Positions 12,310 through 25,173 of a stretch of 64,000 bases of DNA are shown in pieces. The position numbers were made by a program, and so were the translations under genes. Each line of letters begins with the position of its first letter. Position 1 is the stretch's first letter. Under the pieces are notes generated by a model. The model had not been told where the DNA came from, did no database searches, and saw only the letters and a program-made list of their open reading frames with translations. Source of the stretch: Nageia nagi (Eukaryota > Pinophyta); the NCBI GenBank assembly GCA_050084985.1, contig JBITNC010000001.1:98394001-98458000 (forward strand). The letters run 5' to 3'.

Positions 12310-15179
12310 ACCTTGGAAGATCCTTTCACATCCTAAGTGTGGAAGCTCTTCTTCAACATTTTTGGAGGTGCTTCATCCTTATTCATCATCTTTGGAGGTT
12401 TACTCTTCTTGTTTGAGGTAAAATAATTTAGAGGTATAACTTTTTTTGTGTTATTATTTATTTTGATACTAACATTATTTTATGATTATGTTAGTTCAAC
12501 CAATATATACATTATTGCTCATTTTGTTTACTAACAATTATTTTTATTAAGTAATTGAGCAATAATATATTATGATCAAAATATTTTTTTTCCTTATACT
12601 AACCCTTAAGTAGTTGCAATTTCTTCAAAGTTATTTAATAATTTGGTACATTTTGTAAAGAGGATAGTATACTTTTTTTAAAAATTCTTTATCCTTTGTG
12701 GAAGAATTTTTTTTTCTACCTTGAGTTTTTAATGGGGGATTTTTTTTATATATACATATTTTTTTTTTTAAAAAGGAGGTGGTATTTTTTTTTATATATA
12801 TATATATATATATATAAAGGTGGGTCCTTTGTTATATATATATATATATATAAATAAAAAAATAAAAAAAAAAACACTAAACTTGGTGGCCCCTGCCACC
12901 TACCAGCTTGCTGTTACCCTGGTAGCCCTTGTCACCTAGCAAGCCTCCTACTACCTCATGGCCCTTGCAACCTCCCTAATGCCAGCTGCTACTGCATCGC
13001 TCAGCAATCCCTCCACCTACCACTTTAGATCTTGCCACTCCTTCACACCACCCCCTCCTTTCTCATGATAGCGGTAGTGATTGTCTTGTCATGCCCTCCC
13101 TTACCCGTAACCTCCTACTACCCTCTTAGATGCTAGCTTCCACTGCATTGCTTAGCGACCCCTTTGCCTATTACTCCAAATCCTGCCACTCCTTTTCCAC
13201 CATGACTACCTTTAGCCACTCCCTGCTCCTTATGGCCCTTTGCTTGCACTCTACTCGACCTCCTCCCTGACTACTCACCTTTTATTTGAAACTTGCAAAA
13301 CAAAGATGTTTCATATCAAGAAATACCACATTAAGAATATCAATAAAGAAGGAGATCAAGATAGAGATTAAAATTAAGCTATTTGAAACCTCATTCATGC
13401 TCCATTTTTTTTCTAAACAAAAAATCTACTTTGTTCCCTCTTGTTCCTTGGTTGCATATTTTCTCATAAAGGTGGTCATATTTTTTACCCATAAGCACTT
13501 ATTTTTGACTTTTTGAATGCCTTGGTAAAGGTAGCATTAACTATGCATGGGTCTTCTTTTCCTTTTTCAATTAATTCTTACAAGCTCTCTAGAAGCAACA
13601 TATCCTTCTTTAGTAGGCATTTTTTATGCTTGCAATCCATATTTTTTATGCACTTATACTCCAAATTTAATGCATTATCATGATTACAAATATGCATCAT
13701 TACTATCCCATTGTTTTTGAAAAATATGGCACATGAAGGTAACCTTTTTTTTGGAAGTATAATTTTATAAATACTTCTAAGTATGGTAATTATAAACTTA
13801 ACAATTTAAGGTAATTTATTACCTAAGTATGATTTGTTTTTATGATTCCTAAGGGGAGGAATTACTTTTTTATTAGCAATTTTTTTAAGATATTGGCTTT
13901 TTTGTTGTGGTAAAGTTTTTTACTAAAGTAATTTTGTTTCTTAAATTTTAGCATGCAAATATTTCTTAAATTCCTTAGTTATTTTAAAGTAAAAGGAGGG
14001 GGGAATATTTATGAAATTCTTTACTTTGAAATTTTTAGGGACTTAATTTTTTAAATTAATGATGCATGTTCTACTTAAATTTTTCAAGTTAAATGCTTAG
14101 GATTTAAATTTTCTAAGTTATAAAAAAAATCCATGCTTAAGATTAGTACTTATGCTTATTACTTAAAAATTTTAAGTTAATAAATGCATGCTTAGTACTT
14201 AATTTTTAAGTTAATGTTACATGCTTAGGACTTAATTTCTTAAGTTAAAAGATGCATGTTGAGTATTTATCTTTCATTCAAAGATAACTTATGCAAATTT
14301 TTGAAATTAATACATGCTTATGGTTAACTATTTCTCATTTTTTACAAAATTAACTTGTACAAAATTAGGATTGATGCAAAGATGTCCTTTAGGGGTTAGT
14401 AAACAAAACCCAGTGGACACTTAGGTTTCAAATTTTTTGCATGGATGATATTTTACTTATGCTCTTTTACTTCATATTTTTCACTTTGATTTATTTGCTT
14501 ATGCAAACAAAAATGAAAACATTGATATAATCAACTCCTTAATTTGAACACATCTGCATGTACATTTTGTAACATGACTTGTTTAGAGAGCCATGAGGTG
14601 AGGATAGGTGAACTAGAGCCTTTAAGTCTAACAATCCAAGTGATGAAAAGTTTGTACTTCTTAATTCCCCTAAGTCCTCTATTGGTCTAGATTTAACTCT
14701 ATTAGGTGGATAGGTATATGTGTAGTGATACCACATATCGACATATCTATTCATGGATTATCCTAATAACCTAGGAGGACAACTTGAAACTTAATTAAGA
14801 TTAATAATATGGTTGATCCAATAAATGTTGAAACCTTGAAAAATAGCTAGTACTTCTCCTTATGAGAATATATTACTACCCAAGGGAAACTGATTGAAGA
14901 TTGGTAGTACATGGGCTCCTCTTGTGTGGGCATACAGATGAAGGCTTAATTTTAGATAAAAAAATAAGCCTCAACAATGTCACTCTACATCTATGGTTCT
15001 TGAGATGAGAAATGTATTTGAGTACATGGTTATTATTTGAATTGTAAAATATTTGCACTTGTGAATCAAATCAAGCATGTATTTAGTGTTAAATGTAACA
15101 TGTATTATTTATTTGGTTAAAACTTAACATTTTGTTTATTGAAAACATTTGCTTATTATTTCACATTTTTGTGTAGCAA
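12310..15179 (+). mobile_element. A1 untranslated leader with (TA)n and a pyrimidine-rich GC block
   Basis: This 2.9-kb stretch lies between the primer-binding site and gag. It has T-rich runs, two TA microsatellites (about 12795-12852) and a C/T-rich, relatively GC-rich block at about 12885-13275 with an internal imperfect duplication: 'gcta.t.ccactgcat.gct.agc' phrases near 12980 and 13135. From 13286 on it is AT-rich again. A 76-codon frame at 13286-13516 is exactly conserved in the mirrored arm, but so is its surrounding DNA, so this is not evidence of coding. Confidence 0.7.
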
Positions 15180-18100
15180 ATGGAAGAATTTTTTTTACCT
15201 AAACACATTCTTGATGGTTCTAATTATGGAATTTAAAAACTTCAAATGAGAGCTGAATTGTAAGTAAAGAAGCTTTGGTAAATAGTGAATGAAAACCTTA
15301 TACCTCCTATAGATGAGAAGGCACTAGAGGCTTACAAACAAAGAATGAGTTGGTAACTTTCATGATTTATTATGCAATTTCAGATGATGTGCTCCTAATG
15401 ATTTACTCTTCAACCTCAGTAAAGAAAGCATGTGATAAGCTTAAACAAATCTACCTTAGTTCAAACTTTTCAAAAAGATTTACCATTCTCCAAAAGTTAC
15501 TTCAATCTTGTGAAGGGGAAGATGAAAATGTGGCTATCTACTTGAACAAAATCATTAACATAAGGATCTAACTTGTTGCTTGTGGATGTAATTGGATGAA
15601 TGATGAGTTTATGGTATTTATCATTCTTCAAAGCCTCTCTTAAAAATTTAGAAACTTTGTAACAGTTATGGAAACAAGGCTTGATGATGAAAAAGAAGTC
15701 ATCTCCTTTGAAAAATTGAAGGCACCCATTGAAACATGAAGAAACCTTTAACAATAAAAGGTTGATTTCTTCTCTTAAGGATAAAAATATTGCTCTTGGA
15801 GCAACCAAAACTCTTTTGAAAAGAAAGTTCAACTATCAAAAGAAATATTATCCTTCTTCCTTTAAAAGGTTTGAGAAAAAGATAATGTTTACAATAGCAA
15901 CAGGAACAACAAAAATAATAATCACAGCAGTAATAATAATCATTTCAAGTAAAGAGATGGAAAAAGTAAAGCAAGCACTCCTTATCTTAAGGAAACATTT
16001 GATGGTGATTTAACTATTGTAGCATTCAAAGTCACAAAGAAATTGATTTATACAAAAAAAAAGAAAAGAATAAAGGAAATGGAAATGTAAAGGACTACAA
16101 AAGAAAGAAAAATATTCATGCTAATTTTGCTTTGGTGCTTTACTCCTTATCTGCTATTTGTCATCTGAATGGATTGTTGATTCTAGTTGCACTAATCACC
16201 TATGCTTTGAAAAAGAAAAGTTTGATAACTTTTACAAGTATTAAAAAGGATGCAATTGTGATAGGTGATAACTCTACTCTTGAAGTTCAAGGAATTGGGA
16301 GTGTGCTAATTCATGAAAAGGTTCTTGAAAATATTCTCTATGCTCCTAAGTTAAGGATGAACCTTCTCTTTATGATCTAAGTTGCTAGAAAAGGGTACTC
16401 TTTTTAGTTCAACTCTCAATCCTAGTGCATTAAGAAAGGACTTACTACTTTGGTTAAAGGATCTATGAAAGATAACCTTTACATTATGGATCAAGTTCCA
16501 TCAAAGATGTGTCTTGCTTCTAATGTGTGTTCTAAAGGTAATCTTTGGCACCATAATTTAGAGCACTTTAACCACAAGAGTATTCAAATCATGAAAGACC
16601 AAGAACTTGTAAAAAGTTTGCCTTTGATTTTTTCTTCAGATGGTCTATGCAAGAAGTGCATTCTTGGCAAGATGCATAAATAAAAGTTTGAAAAAGATAA
16701 GGCAACAAGAGCATCTCAACTTTTTCAACTTGTGCATTTAGATTTGATGGGTCCATTTAAGACTAAATCACTTAGAAGAGCATTTATATCTTGATCTTTA
16801 TTGATGACTTTAGTAGGATGACCTTTAGGTATCTACTTGAGCACAAGGATCAATCCTTTGAAAGTTTTAAGGTTTTTAAAGTTTTTGTTGAAAATCAAAC
16901 TAACCTTAAAATCAAGATGTTGAGATCAGACAATGAAAGAGAATATAACAATAATGAGCTAAATGACTATTATGCTAAGTATAGAATTAAGAGGCAGTTT
17001 ATGATTCCTTACACTTTTTAGTAGAATAGTGTTACAAAAAAAAAATAGAATAATTATGGAGATGGTTAGATGCATGTTGGGTAATTTTCTTAAGTTATTT
17101 GGGGTGAAACTATGAGTACTACTATTTACACTTTGAATAGATGTCCCATAAAAATGTTCAAAGTAAAACTCCTTTTGGGGCATGGTCAATAAGAAAACCT
17201 AATATTTCTTACCTTAGGGTGTTTGGTTGTGAAGCTTTCTCCTACATTATTTTTGAGAAAAAAAAGAAGTTGGATAAAAGAGTTGAAAAATGCATCTTTA
17301 TGGGTTATGATAGTTAGCATAGAGGCTACAGACTTTACTCTCTAACTTATAAAATAGTATTCATTTCAATGGATGTAAAATTTAATGAAATTTTTAAAGA
17401 ATCTAGTTTTAATGAGACTGTTAATGATCCAAAAGACTCTTTAGTTGCTCCTAGCTAGTTGGATATTGATATAGACAAATCATTTTAGAATAAAATTCTT
17501 CAACATAAAGGGTAACAAGGATCATGACTTTGAACAAATCCTTATTTACCAAAATTAACAACAAGCATGAGCCTTCAACTTTCAAAGAAGCTTCTAAGCA
17601 CAAGTGTTGGATGGAAGCCATGAAAGTTGAGTATAAGGCATTTATAAAAAATAAAACTTGGGATTTGGTTTCTTATCCTAATGAAAAGAATGTGATTGGT
17701 AATAAGTGAATCTACAAGGTCAAGTTAAATTCAGTAGGAGATATTGAGAAATACAAAGCAAGGTTAGTAGCAAAAGGCTTTACTTAGAAATACGATGTAG
17801 ATTATGAGAAAACTTTGCTCCCATGGTAAAGATGTTACTATAAGAGTTATCCTTGCTCTTTCTATAGCTCAAAGATGAAAAGTTTTTCAACTTGATGTTA
17901 AGAGTGCATTTCTCAATGGTGACTTAGATGTGAAAATTTTCATGAATCAACCAAAAGAGTTTATTATAGAAAGTAAAGAGTCCTTTGTGTGCAAGCTAAA
18001 GAAGTCCTTGTATGGACTTAAGCAAGCACCTAAAGCTCGATACAAAAAGATTTTAGGGTACTTTACAGATATTATTTTCTTTAAGTGTTTTTTTAACTTC

Positions 18101-18936
18101 GATCTATATGTGCTCAATCAAGAAAAAGATATGGTATTGATACTCCTTTATGTGGATGATCTTTTGATTACTAGAAACAATGATGGAATCATTCAAGAGT
18201 GCATATCCAAACTTAAAGCAATATTTGAAATGATTGATCTTGGTCTCTTACACTATATACTAGAATGCAAGTGTCTTAATACAGAGATTGTACTTACTTT
18301 AGTCAATCTAATTATATATTAGACATCTTCAAAATTTGGAATGGAAGAGTGTAGATATGCTGCAATCCTAGTCTATCCTGGAATCACTATTTCTCTAAGA
18401 TCCAACTCACAGTTAGTTAATGCTACAGCTTACAAGTGATTAATTGGTAGTATTTTATATTTGACTATATCCAAGCCACATATTGCCTTTGTAATGAATA
18501 TAATAGCATGATTCATGCAAAAACCTTATGTTGAGCATCTTAATGCTGTTAAGCAAATTTTGAGGTATGTTGCATGGACCAAGGATCTTGCTCTTAAGTA
18601 TTCCAAGTTGACCTCATTTTTTTTTATTTGAATTCTCAAATTTTGACTATAAGGGAGATAGAGATGATACGAAGTCAACCTTTGATTTTTTTCAGATAAT
18701 CAGTTGGCTATTTTTTGGTTAAGAATCTTGTATTCCATCAAAGAATAAAACATGTGTAAATCCATGCTCATTTTATCAAGAAGAAGGTTCTTAATGGCAT
18801 CATACACCTAGAGTATTATCCATCCACCTTGAACTCCATTGATTTTATCACCAAGCCCCTCTCAAAAGCTCAATTTTGTAAGCTTAGAGATGCTATTGGA
18901 TTGGTAAAGTTACCTTCAAAGGGGAGTGAAGTTTGA
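15180..18936 (+). pseudogene. Copia A1 gag-pol, broken by many stops and frameshifts
   Basis: The frame opens at ATG 15180. Fragments appear in Ty1/copia order: gag (about 15180-16080); aspartic protease (about 16160-16380), where the catalytic triad reads D-S-S instead of D-S-G/T; the GAG-pre-integrase His/Cys zinc region (about 16480-16690, with 'CKKCILGKMHK'); integrase core ('IDDFSRMTFRYLL', about 16790-17330); reverse transcriptase (about 17600-18330), with 'KKSLYGLKQAP' and the catalytic YVDD in 'LLYVDDLLITRNN'; and RNase H (about 18620-18936). At least a dozen interruptions exclude function. A PPT-like 'aaaggggagtgaag' overlaps the stop. Integrase before RT defines copia. The same sequence occurs at 38235-42000 on the other strand. 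Confidence 0.9.
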
Positions 18937-19366
18937 ATTCCTATATTGAATTCATGTTTGTGATGATAACTTTACCCTTAAGAGGATTTTATGCTGTATA
19001 GTATTGATTTTGATGTACATCTTCATGGTAAGTTCGCTCTACATGAGGAGCTTATTGTACAAATTGGCCAATCTAGCATTGTTTAGTTATCCATATGTGA
19101 GAAACTCTTATGTGTCTTTTGGCACTGTTCAATTATCCATATGTGAGAAACTCATATGTGCATACTCTATTTTTTGGTCAATCTAGCATTGTTCAGTTAT
19201 CCATATGTGAGAAACTCTTATATGTATTTTGGCACTATTTAGTTATCAATATATGAGGAACTCATATGTGCTTGCTCTATTTTGTAATGATAATCAACAC
19301 ATATTTTATATACAATAGATGACTATGAGTTTTTGGCATGGCATTTTCATGATAATTTATAGATGA
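18937..19366 (+). mobile_element. A1 3' untranslated region with minisatellite, truncated
   Basis: Follows RNase H and contains the family's minisatellite (about 19068-19280) of units centred on 'agttatccatatgtgagaaactc'. It stops at about 19366 after 'catgataatttatag', where a full copy continues 'tgcaccattgatc'. Sequence then switches to the opposite strand of the same family. Confidence 0.75.
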
Positions 19367-19369
19367 ATT

Positions 19370-21790
19370 ATACCTGAGGCAAGTAACCTGCAATCTCAAA
19401 GAAACTTCAAGTCATAAACAATTCAAATAACAAGATCAATTATATGCATCATATTCATATCAATAAGGATAGATGAATCATACAAATGCCATCATGAAAT
19501 GATCAATGGTGCACTATAAATCATCATGAATATGCCATGCTAAAAATTTATAGTCACTTGCTGTATATAAAATATGTGTTGATTATCATTACAAAATAGA
19601 GCATGCACATATGAGTTCCTCACATATGTATACTTGAATAGCGTTAAAAGACACATAACAGTTCCTTACACATGGATAACTGAATAATGCTAGATTGACC
19701 AAAATAGAGAATGTACATATGAGTTCCTCACATATGGATAATTGAATAGTACCAAAAGACACATAAGAGTTCCTCTCACATGGATAATTGAATAGTGCTA
19801 TATTGGCCAATTTTTTATTTTAAAATTTTGTACAATAAGTTCCTCATGTAGAGCAAACTTACCATGAAAGTGTACGACAAAATCAACACTATACAACATA
19901 AAATCCTCCTATGGGTGAAGTTGTCATCATAAACATGAATTCAACATAAGAATTCAAACTTCATTCCCCCTTGAGGGTAACTTCACCAACCTGATAACAT
20001 CCCTTAGCTTACAAAATTAAACTTATGAGAGGGGCTTGATGACAAAATCAATGGAGTTCAAGGTGGATGGATAATACTTCAAGTGTATGATGCCATTAAG
20101 AACCTTTTTTCTGATAAAATGTGCATGGATTTCCATATGTTTTATTCTATGGTGGAATAGAGGATTCTTAATCAAAGAAATAGTTGAGTGATTATTTGAA
20201 AAAATCAAAGATGAGCCACCTTGTTCATACCTAATTTCTTTCAAAAGATGCCTTAACCAAATGGCTTCCTGGGTTGTAATAGACATGGTAAGATATTCAA
20301 CTTCTATGATGGAAAGAGAAATAGTAAGATGCTTCTTAGAAGCCTAAGAGATAGCACCTAAACCAATGCTAAACACATATGTAGAGATTGAATTCCTATC
20401 ATCTCTATCTCCTCCATAGTTAGAATTTGAAAATCTAGAGAGAAAAAATGAGGGCAACTTAGAATACTTGAGAGCAAGATCTTTAATCCTTGCAACATAC
20501 CTCAAGATTTACTTAACAACATTGAGGTGCTCAACATAAGGTTTTTGCATGAATCGTGCCATCAAATTCATTGCAAAAGTAATATCTAGCCTAAATATAG
20601 TCAAATACAAAAGACTACCAATTAGTTGCCTATAAGCTATAGCATCAGCTAACTGTGAGTTAGAGCTTAGAGAAATAGTGATTCCAGGATAGACTAGGAT
20701 TGTAGCATATCCACACTCTTCCATTTCAAATTTTTACAAGATGTATGATATATACTTAGATTGATTAAGATAAGTACAATCCTTGTATTAATACACTTAC
20801 ATTCCAAGATAGTAGTGCAAGAGACCAAGATTAGTCATTTCAAATGTTACCTTAAATTTGGATATGCACTTTTGAATGATTTCATCATTATTTTTAGTAA
20901 TCAAAAGATCATCCACATAAAGGAGAATCAAGACCATGTCTTTTCTTTGATTGAGCACATATAGATCGAAGTTAGAAAACACTTGAAGAATCTAATGTCT
21001 ACAAAGTACCTTAAAATCTTTCTGTACAGGTTCTAGGTGCTTTCTTAAGTTCATACAATGAATTCTTTAGCTTGCACACAAAGGACTCTTTACCTTCTAT
21101 AATAAATCCTTTTGGTTGATTCATGAAGATTTCCACATCTAATTCACCATTGAGATATGCACTTTTAACATCAAGTTGAAAAACTTTCTATTCTTGAGAT
21201 GTAAAAAGAGCAAGTATAACTCTTATAGTAGGTATCTTTTCCATGGGAGCAAAGGTTTTCTCATAATCTACATCATATTTTTGAGCAAAACCTTTAGCTA
21301 TTAACCTTGCCTTGTATTTCTCAATATCTCCAATTGAATTGAACTTGACCTTATAGATCCACTTATTTTCAATCACATTCTTTTCATTGAGATAAAGAAC
21401 CAAATCTTAAGTTTTATTTTTTATAAGTGCCCCATACTGCACTTTTATAGCTTCCATACAACACTCGTGCTTTGAAGCTTCTTTGAAAGATGAAGGCTCA
21501 TGCTTGTTTTCAATCTTGGTAAATAAGGATTTGTTCAAGGTCATGCTCCTTATTACCCTTTGAGTTGGAGAGTTTTGTTCCTAAGGTGACTTATCTAAAT
21601 CAATATCCAACTAGTTAGAAGCAATTGAAGAGTCTTCTAGATTATCAACATCCTCATTAGAAGCAGATTCTTAAGAAAGTTCATTGAACTTTACATCCCT
21701 TGAAATGAAAACTGCTTTATAGGTTGGAGAGTAGAGCCTATAGCCTCTATGCTGACTATCATAACCTATAAAGATGCATAATTACAATGT
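19370..21790 (-). pseudogene. Second copia A copy, inverted: integrase end, RT, RNase H, 3' region
   Basis: Read on the minus strand, this runs from the C-terminal part of integrase (about 21790) through reverse transcriptase (about 20760-21560, including 'LLYVDDLLITKNN' and 'KSSLYELKKAP') and RNase H to a stop at 19954, then the minisatellite-bearing 3' region to about 19370. It lacks gag, protease, most of integrase and both LTRs. By eye it is clearly divergent from A1 (about four residues in five shared across the RT), so it is a separate insertion and not a copy made with A1. It meets A1 tail to tail. The same sequence lies at 35390-37800 (+). Confidence 0.85.
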
Positions 21791-22588
21791 GCACCAAAGA
21801 TAAAAGTTTTAGAGATAAAAATATAATAATTTCTCATAATAAGTGGCATTGAGAGACACCGTTGCTTGATGAAGATAGCAAAAGAAAACCACCTATTAGA
21901 GATATTGTCATATAAAAAAGTTTTGATTTGTGGAGGTTAACCTATTTCACTAGCATATATAGTCTGCAAAGATATAGAGAGGAGTGAAGGTTGACATCTA
22001 GAAAATATATAATCATTGTTATGTTCAAGATACTTTAAAATATAACCCATGATAAATGATATAAAATTTAATATAACACATGTCATTGCATTGTAATATC
22101 AACTTTATCTTAACATTTGTAATATTACAATAAGTTATTTATGAAGTCTAAATATGACTTATTAAATAAATAATAAATCATTTTTTAGGCATCTACAATC
22201 AAACTAGTTGTAAAGTTATTTATTATTTTTATGTTTGCAAAGTTTCTTGTTATTGACTTAGTTGAAGAATAAATGATATTGAACCAACTGAAAATCTTGT
22301 AGGAAAATTGAAGAGTTATAAGAAGATAAATAGTTTACTGACATGAATACAAAACATCAAAATTTTGGGAAGATAGAAGGTCAAGCATCATGTGGAAACT
22401 TATAAATATAAATTTGATCTCATTTTTTAGGGTAATGAAGCAATAAAGAATGATGTTCAAAGTTGGTGATAAGAATTTTTTTGGATTTATTATAGAATTA
22501 AAAGAGACATGTTTACTCATTTTATTATGTCTATTGTAGAGGCAATAATGCTTAGGCCTAAGGTAATTGTAAGTCCTTTTTGGTGATC
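21791..22588. repeat. Flank of the inverted copy, with LTR-like repeat (copy 2, minus, about 21880-22197)
   Basis: The minus strand of about 21880-22197 repeats the LTR-like unit of 5434-5745, starting TGTAGATGCC. The rest has no assignable frame. Position 22588 is the inner end of the left arm; sequence beyond it is not present in contig C. Confidence 0.5.
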
Positions 22589-23059
22589 AATATATATCTG
22601 AGCTTGTTGAAAGTGGATGTTACTCCATATTAGTGTTTTAGCATAATAAATACTATGTCAAATTTTGTGTATGAATTTAATGTATTTAATTAATTTTTCA
22701 TAATTTGGATAACCTTAATTAATTAATTAAATATGTATTTGAAGATCTAGAAAGACAGTCTATTGGTTAGTACATATCAAATGAAAAAATAAATGGTGAT
22801 TAGTTAAGGAAAATAAAGGTTTTAGAATTAATCCATACAAAGGCGAGAAGAAATTTCACCTAATTACTATGAACAATTTAAGAACTTAGTCAATGCTAGC
22901 AAGAGATTAATTCTAATGATACTTAGAAGTATTTATGATTATTCATAAGTTTAGGAGGAAATTGACATAGTTAATATTACTCAAGAGTATAGGCTATAGT
23001 TTGGAGGAATTATTGTTTGCATTTGAATAGTTTTGTAGGAGGCAACAAGACTACCATCA

Positions 23060-24663
23060 TAAATAGAAGTGGAATATATATATATAGTTGGAAGGAGCAT
23101 GTAAAGCATTTGAATTCTATTTTAATAGTATTATAGAAGGCCTAGTTAAAATTAAATCTCAAGAAATGTGATTTTGATAATATATCTTTGGTTTATTTAG
23201 GTCATGTCATTAATAATACCAAAATTATGATAGATCCAATTAAGATGGAAATACTCACAAATTGGATGATGACCTAGGAATCCTATCAAAATGATGAACT
23301 TCAATGGAGTAATTCAGTAATTGAGAAAATTCATTCAAGACTTTTCATGTACAACCTTAGTTCTTAATAGGTTTCATAAAGATGATGAACATATATGGGT
23401 AACAAATAAGACTATGAAGAATTTACAAAGCCATGTGTACTAACGAAATATACAAAATGAGGTTGTAAGATTCATTAGAGGTTTTATTACATATGGTATC
23501 ACTAAACCAATTCATTGGAAGTTGGGATTGTATCCTCCCTTACTAGTTCCTAGTTCTTAGTAAATGTTGGATATCAAAATGTTATTTTAGGTAGAAATCA
23601 ATGCTTCAGGCCATACTATGGGAAAAGTAATAATGTAAGATTGAATATTAATATATTATCACTTAGATGATTTTTTAGGTTATATTATTAACTACCATTA
23701 CTATGATAAGGAACTCTATGCATTTGTATAATATATTAAGAAATGATTACACTATTTGATGGGAAAAGAAATGGTACTCCATGCAAACTATGAAGCTTGT
23801 AAATATTTGCATACTCAAAGTAAAATGTAGCAACCCATACACTTCAAATGAATGAGATCCCTTGAACATTTTAACCTCTTAATTAAATACAAGAAGGGAA
23901 AGAAAACTCAACTTGTTGATATGCTATTTTTACCTATAATCAAACTTGCATCAGTGGTGACTTAGTTGGAGTCATTTTTGTTAAATTATTTTAAGAAAAG
24001 ATATGAAAAAGATGATGAATGTTGGGGCAAGTATAAGGTATTTTTGACTAACAAAAAATTAAATTCTATAAAGGATTACTACTTAGAGGAATGTTTACTA
24101 TTTAAAGTTGGCTATTTCCAAATAAAACATGCTACAATTGATGTAGGAGGCCCATACATATTTAGTTGTTGGATATTTTCTATGTACAATACTATGGAGA
24201 ATTTACAAAGCCATGTGTACTAATAATATATGCAAAATGAGCTTGCAAGATTCATTAAAGGTTTTTCTACATATGATATCACTAAACAAATTCATTGGAA
24301 GTTGGGATTCTATCCTCCCTTACGAGTTCCTGGTTAAGCTTGGGAGATATCTCTATGAATTTTCTTGGTGGCTTGTCAACCACTAGGAAAGGGAGCAATT
24401 ATTTGTTTGTGATAGTAGATAGGTTTAACAAGAGGGAAATTATGATTCCTTGTAAAAAAATGTCATAAGATAGTGAGTAGACAATTATTTTTCAAACATG
24501 TTTTTATATATTTTGGTTTGCTAAAGAGTATTATTAATGATCATGATATTAGATTCCTAAGTGAATTTTGGAATGGGCTATGGGGAATGTTGGATAATTA
24601 GTCGAAGAGATCAACAACATTTAATCTATAGATAGATAAAAAGAGTGAACTTATTAACCATAC
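23060..24663 (+). pseudogene. Degraded Ty3/gypsy pol: RT end, RNase H, integrase (5' part)
   Basis: Motifs in gypsy order despite many stops: the end of reverse transcriptase with 'YLGHVINNTKIMIDP' (about 23190-23260), the RNase H opening 'VEINASGHTMGKV' (about 23590) and 'KELYAFV' (about 23710), a zinc-region remnant, then integrase with 'ISMNFLGGLSTTRKGSNYL' (about 24345-24400) and 'SIINDHDIRFLSEFW' (about 24530-24575). RT and RNase H before integrase defines Ty3/gypsy. The frame is cut at 24663 by a copia insertion and resumes at 27896. A segment of about 145 bp near 23412-23557 duplicates 24192-24335. Sequence between 22589 and 23060 is probably more of the element, but I could not assign it. 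Confidence 0.85.
24659..24663. repeat. Target-site duplication, left (catac)
   Basis: CATAC immediately before the TGTTGG start of the A2 5' LTR; the same five bases follow the 3' LTR at 27896. Five bases is the usual length for Ty1/copia. Confidence 0.9.
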
Positions 24664-25159
24664 TGTTGGAATGTATAATGCATTATTGTAAATATTTTGT
24701 AATAGTGTTCTATGAAAATTCACTAATCTTAAAGGTACATTTGATACCTTAAGTATTTAAGTGAATATGATAATGTAACTTGTCCTACACTCCATGTCAT
24801 GAGCATGCCCCTTGGATAAAAGGATGTGCATGTCATGCTATTATACATTGGATAAAAGGGTGATCCAAAAAAGGATTTTGGACTATAAATAGAAGGCTCC
24901 CTCTTTGTGATCATACACCAATTGTGGAGTAAAGTTATGCTATAGGATAGTGGTTAGAAGAAAAGAGTAGGAGGATTGTAAGAGTTCATATTTGTTAAGA
25001 AGAGAGATCTAGTTAGTGGATGTACTCCTAGTTAGAAGAACCACTCACATCTTATGTTATCTTTATGAGATTGCTTTGTGTGATAGTTAGATGTGAATTG
25101 AGATATTTCATGTGATCTTGGTAGTTTAGGATTGTTTATGTTATAGTTCAATTCTCTCA
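24664..25159 (+). mobile_element. 5' LTR of copia A2 (496 bp)
   Basis: TGTTGGAATG...TTCTCTCA, with TG...CA ends. Closely similar to the 3' LTR at 27397-27895, with a conserved TATA box at 24884-24891. Confidence 0.93.
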
Positions 25160-25161
25160 TT

Positions 25162-25173
25162 TGGTATCATAGC
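25162..25173 (+). other. Primer-binding site of A2
   Basis: TGGTATCATAGC, one mismatch from the initiator-Met site TGGTATCAGAGC, two bases after the LTR. Confidence 0.85.

Larger units (their letters stand above)
11410..22588 (+). repeat. Inverted repeat, left arm (about 11.2 kb)
   Basis: Apart from an 8.2-kb insertion in the other copy, this arm matches the reverse complement of 34580-54005 along its whole length. Mirrored positions sum to about 57170 on the inner side of the insertion and about 65400 on the outer side. Several conceptual translations are identical in both arms (for example those at 13286-13516 and 51876-52106). Differences are scattered single bases and microsatellite lengths. 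The arm starts at the first base after the gap. It is probably an unmerged contig overlap rather than a true duplication; see findings. Confidence 0.95.

Noticed and set aside
13286-13516. 76-codon frame identical in both arms
   Set aside because: Its identity reflects identity of the arms as a whole; composition and lack of motifs fit leader sequence of a dead element.
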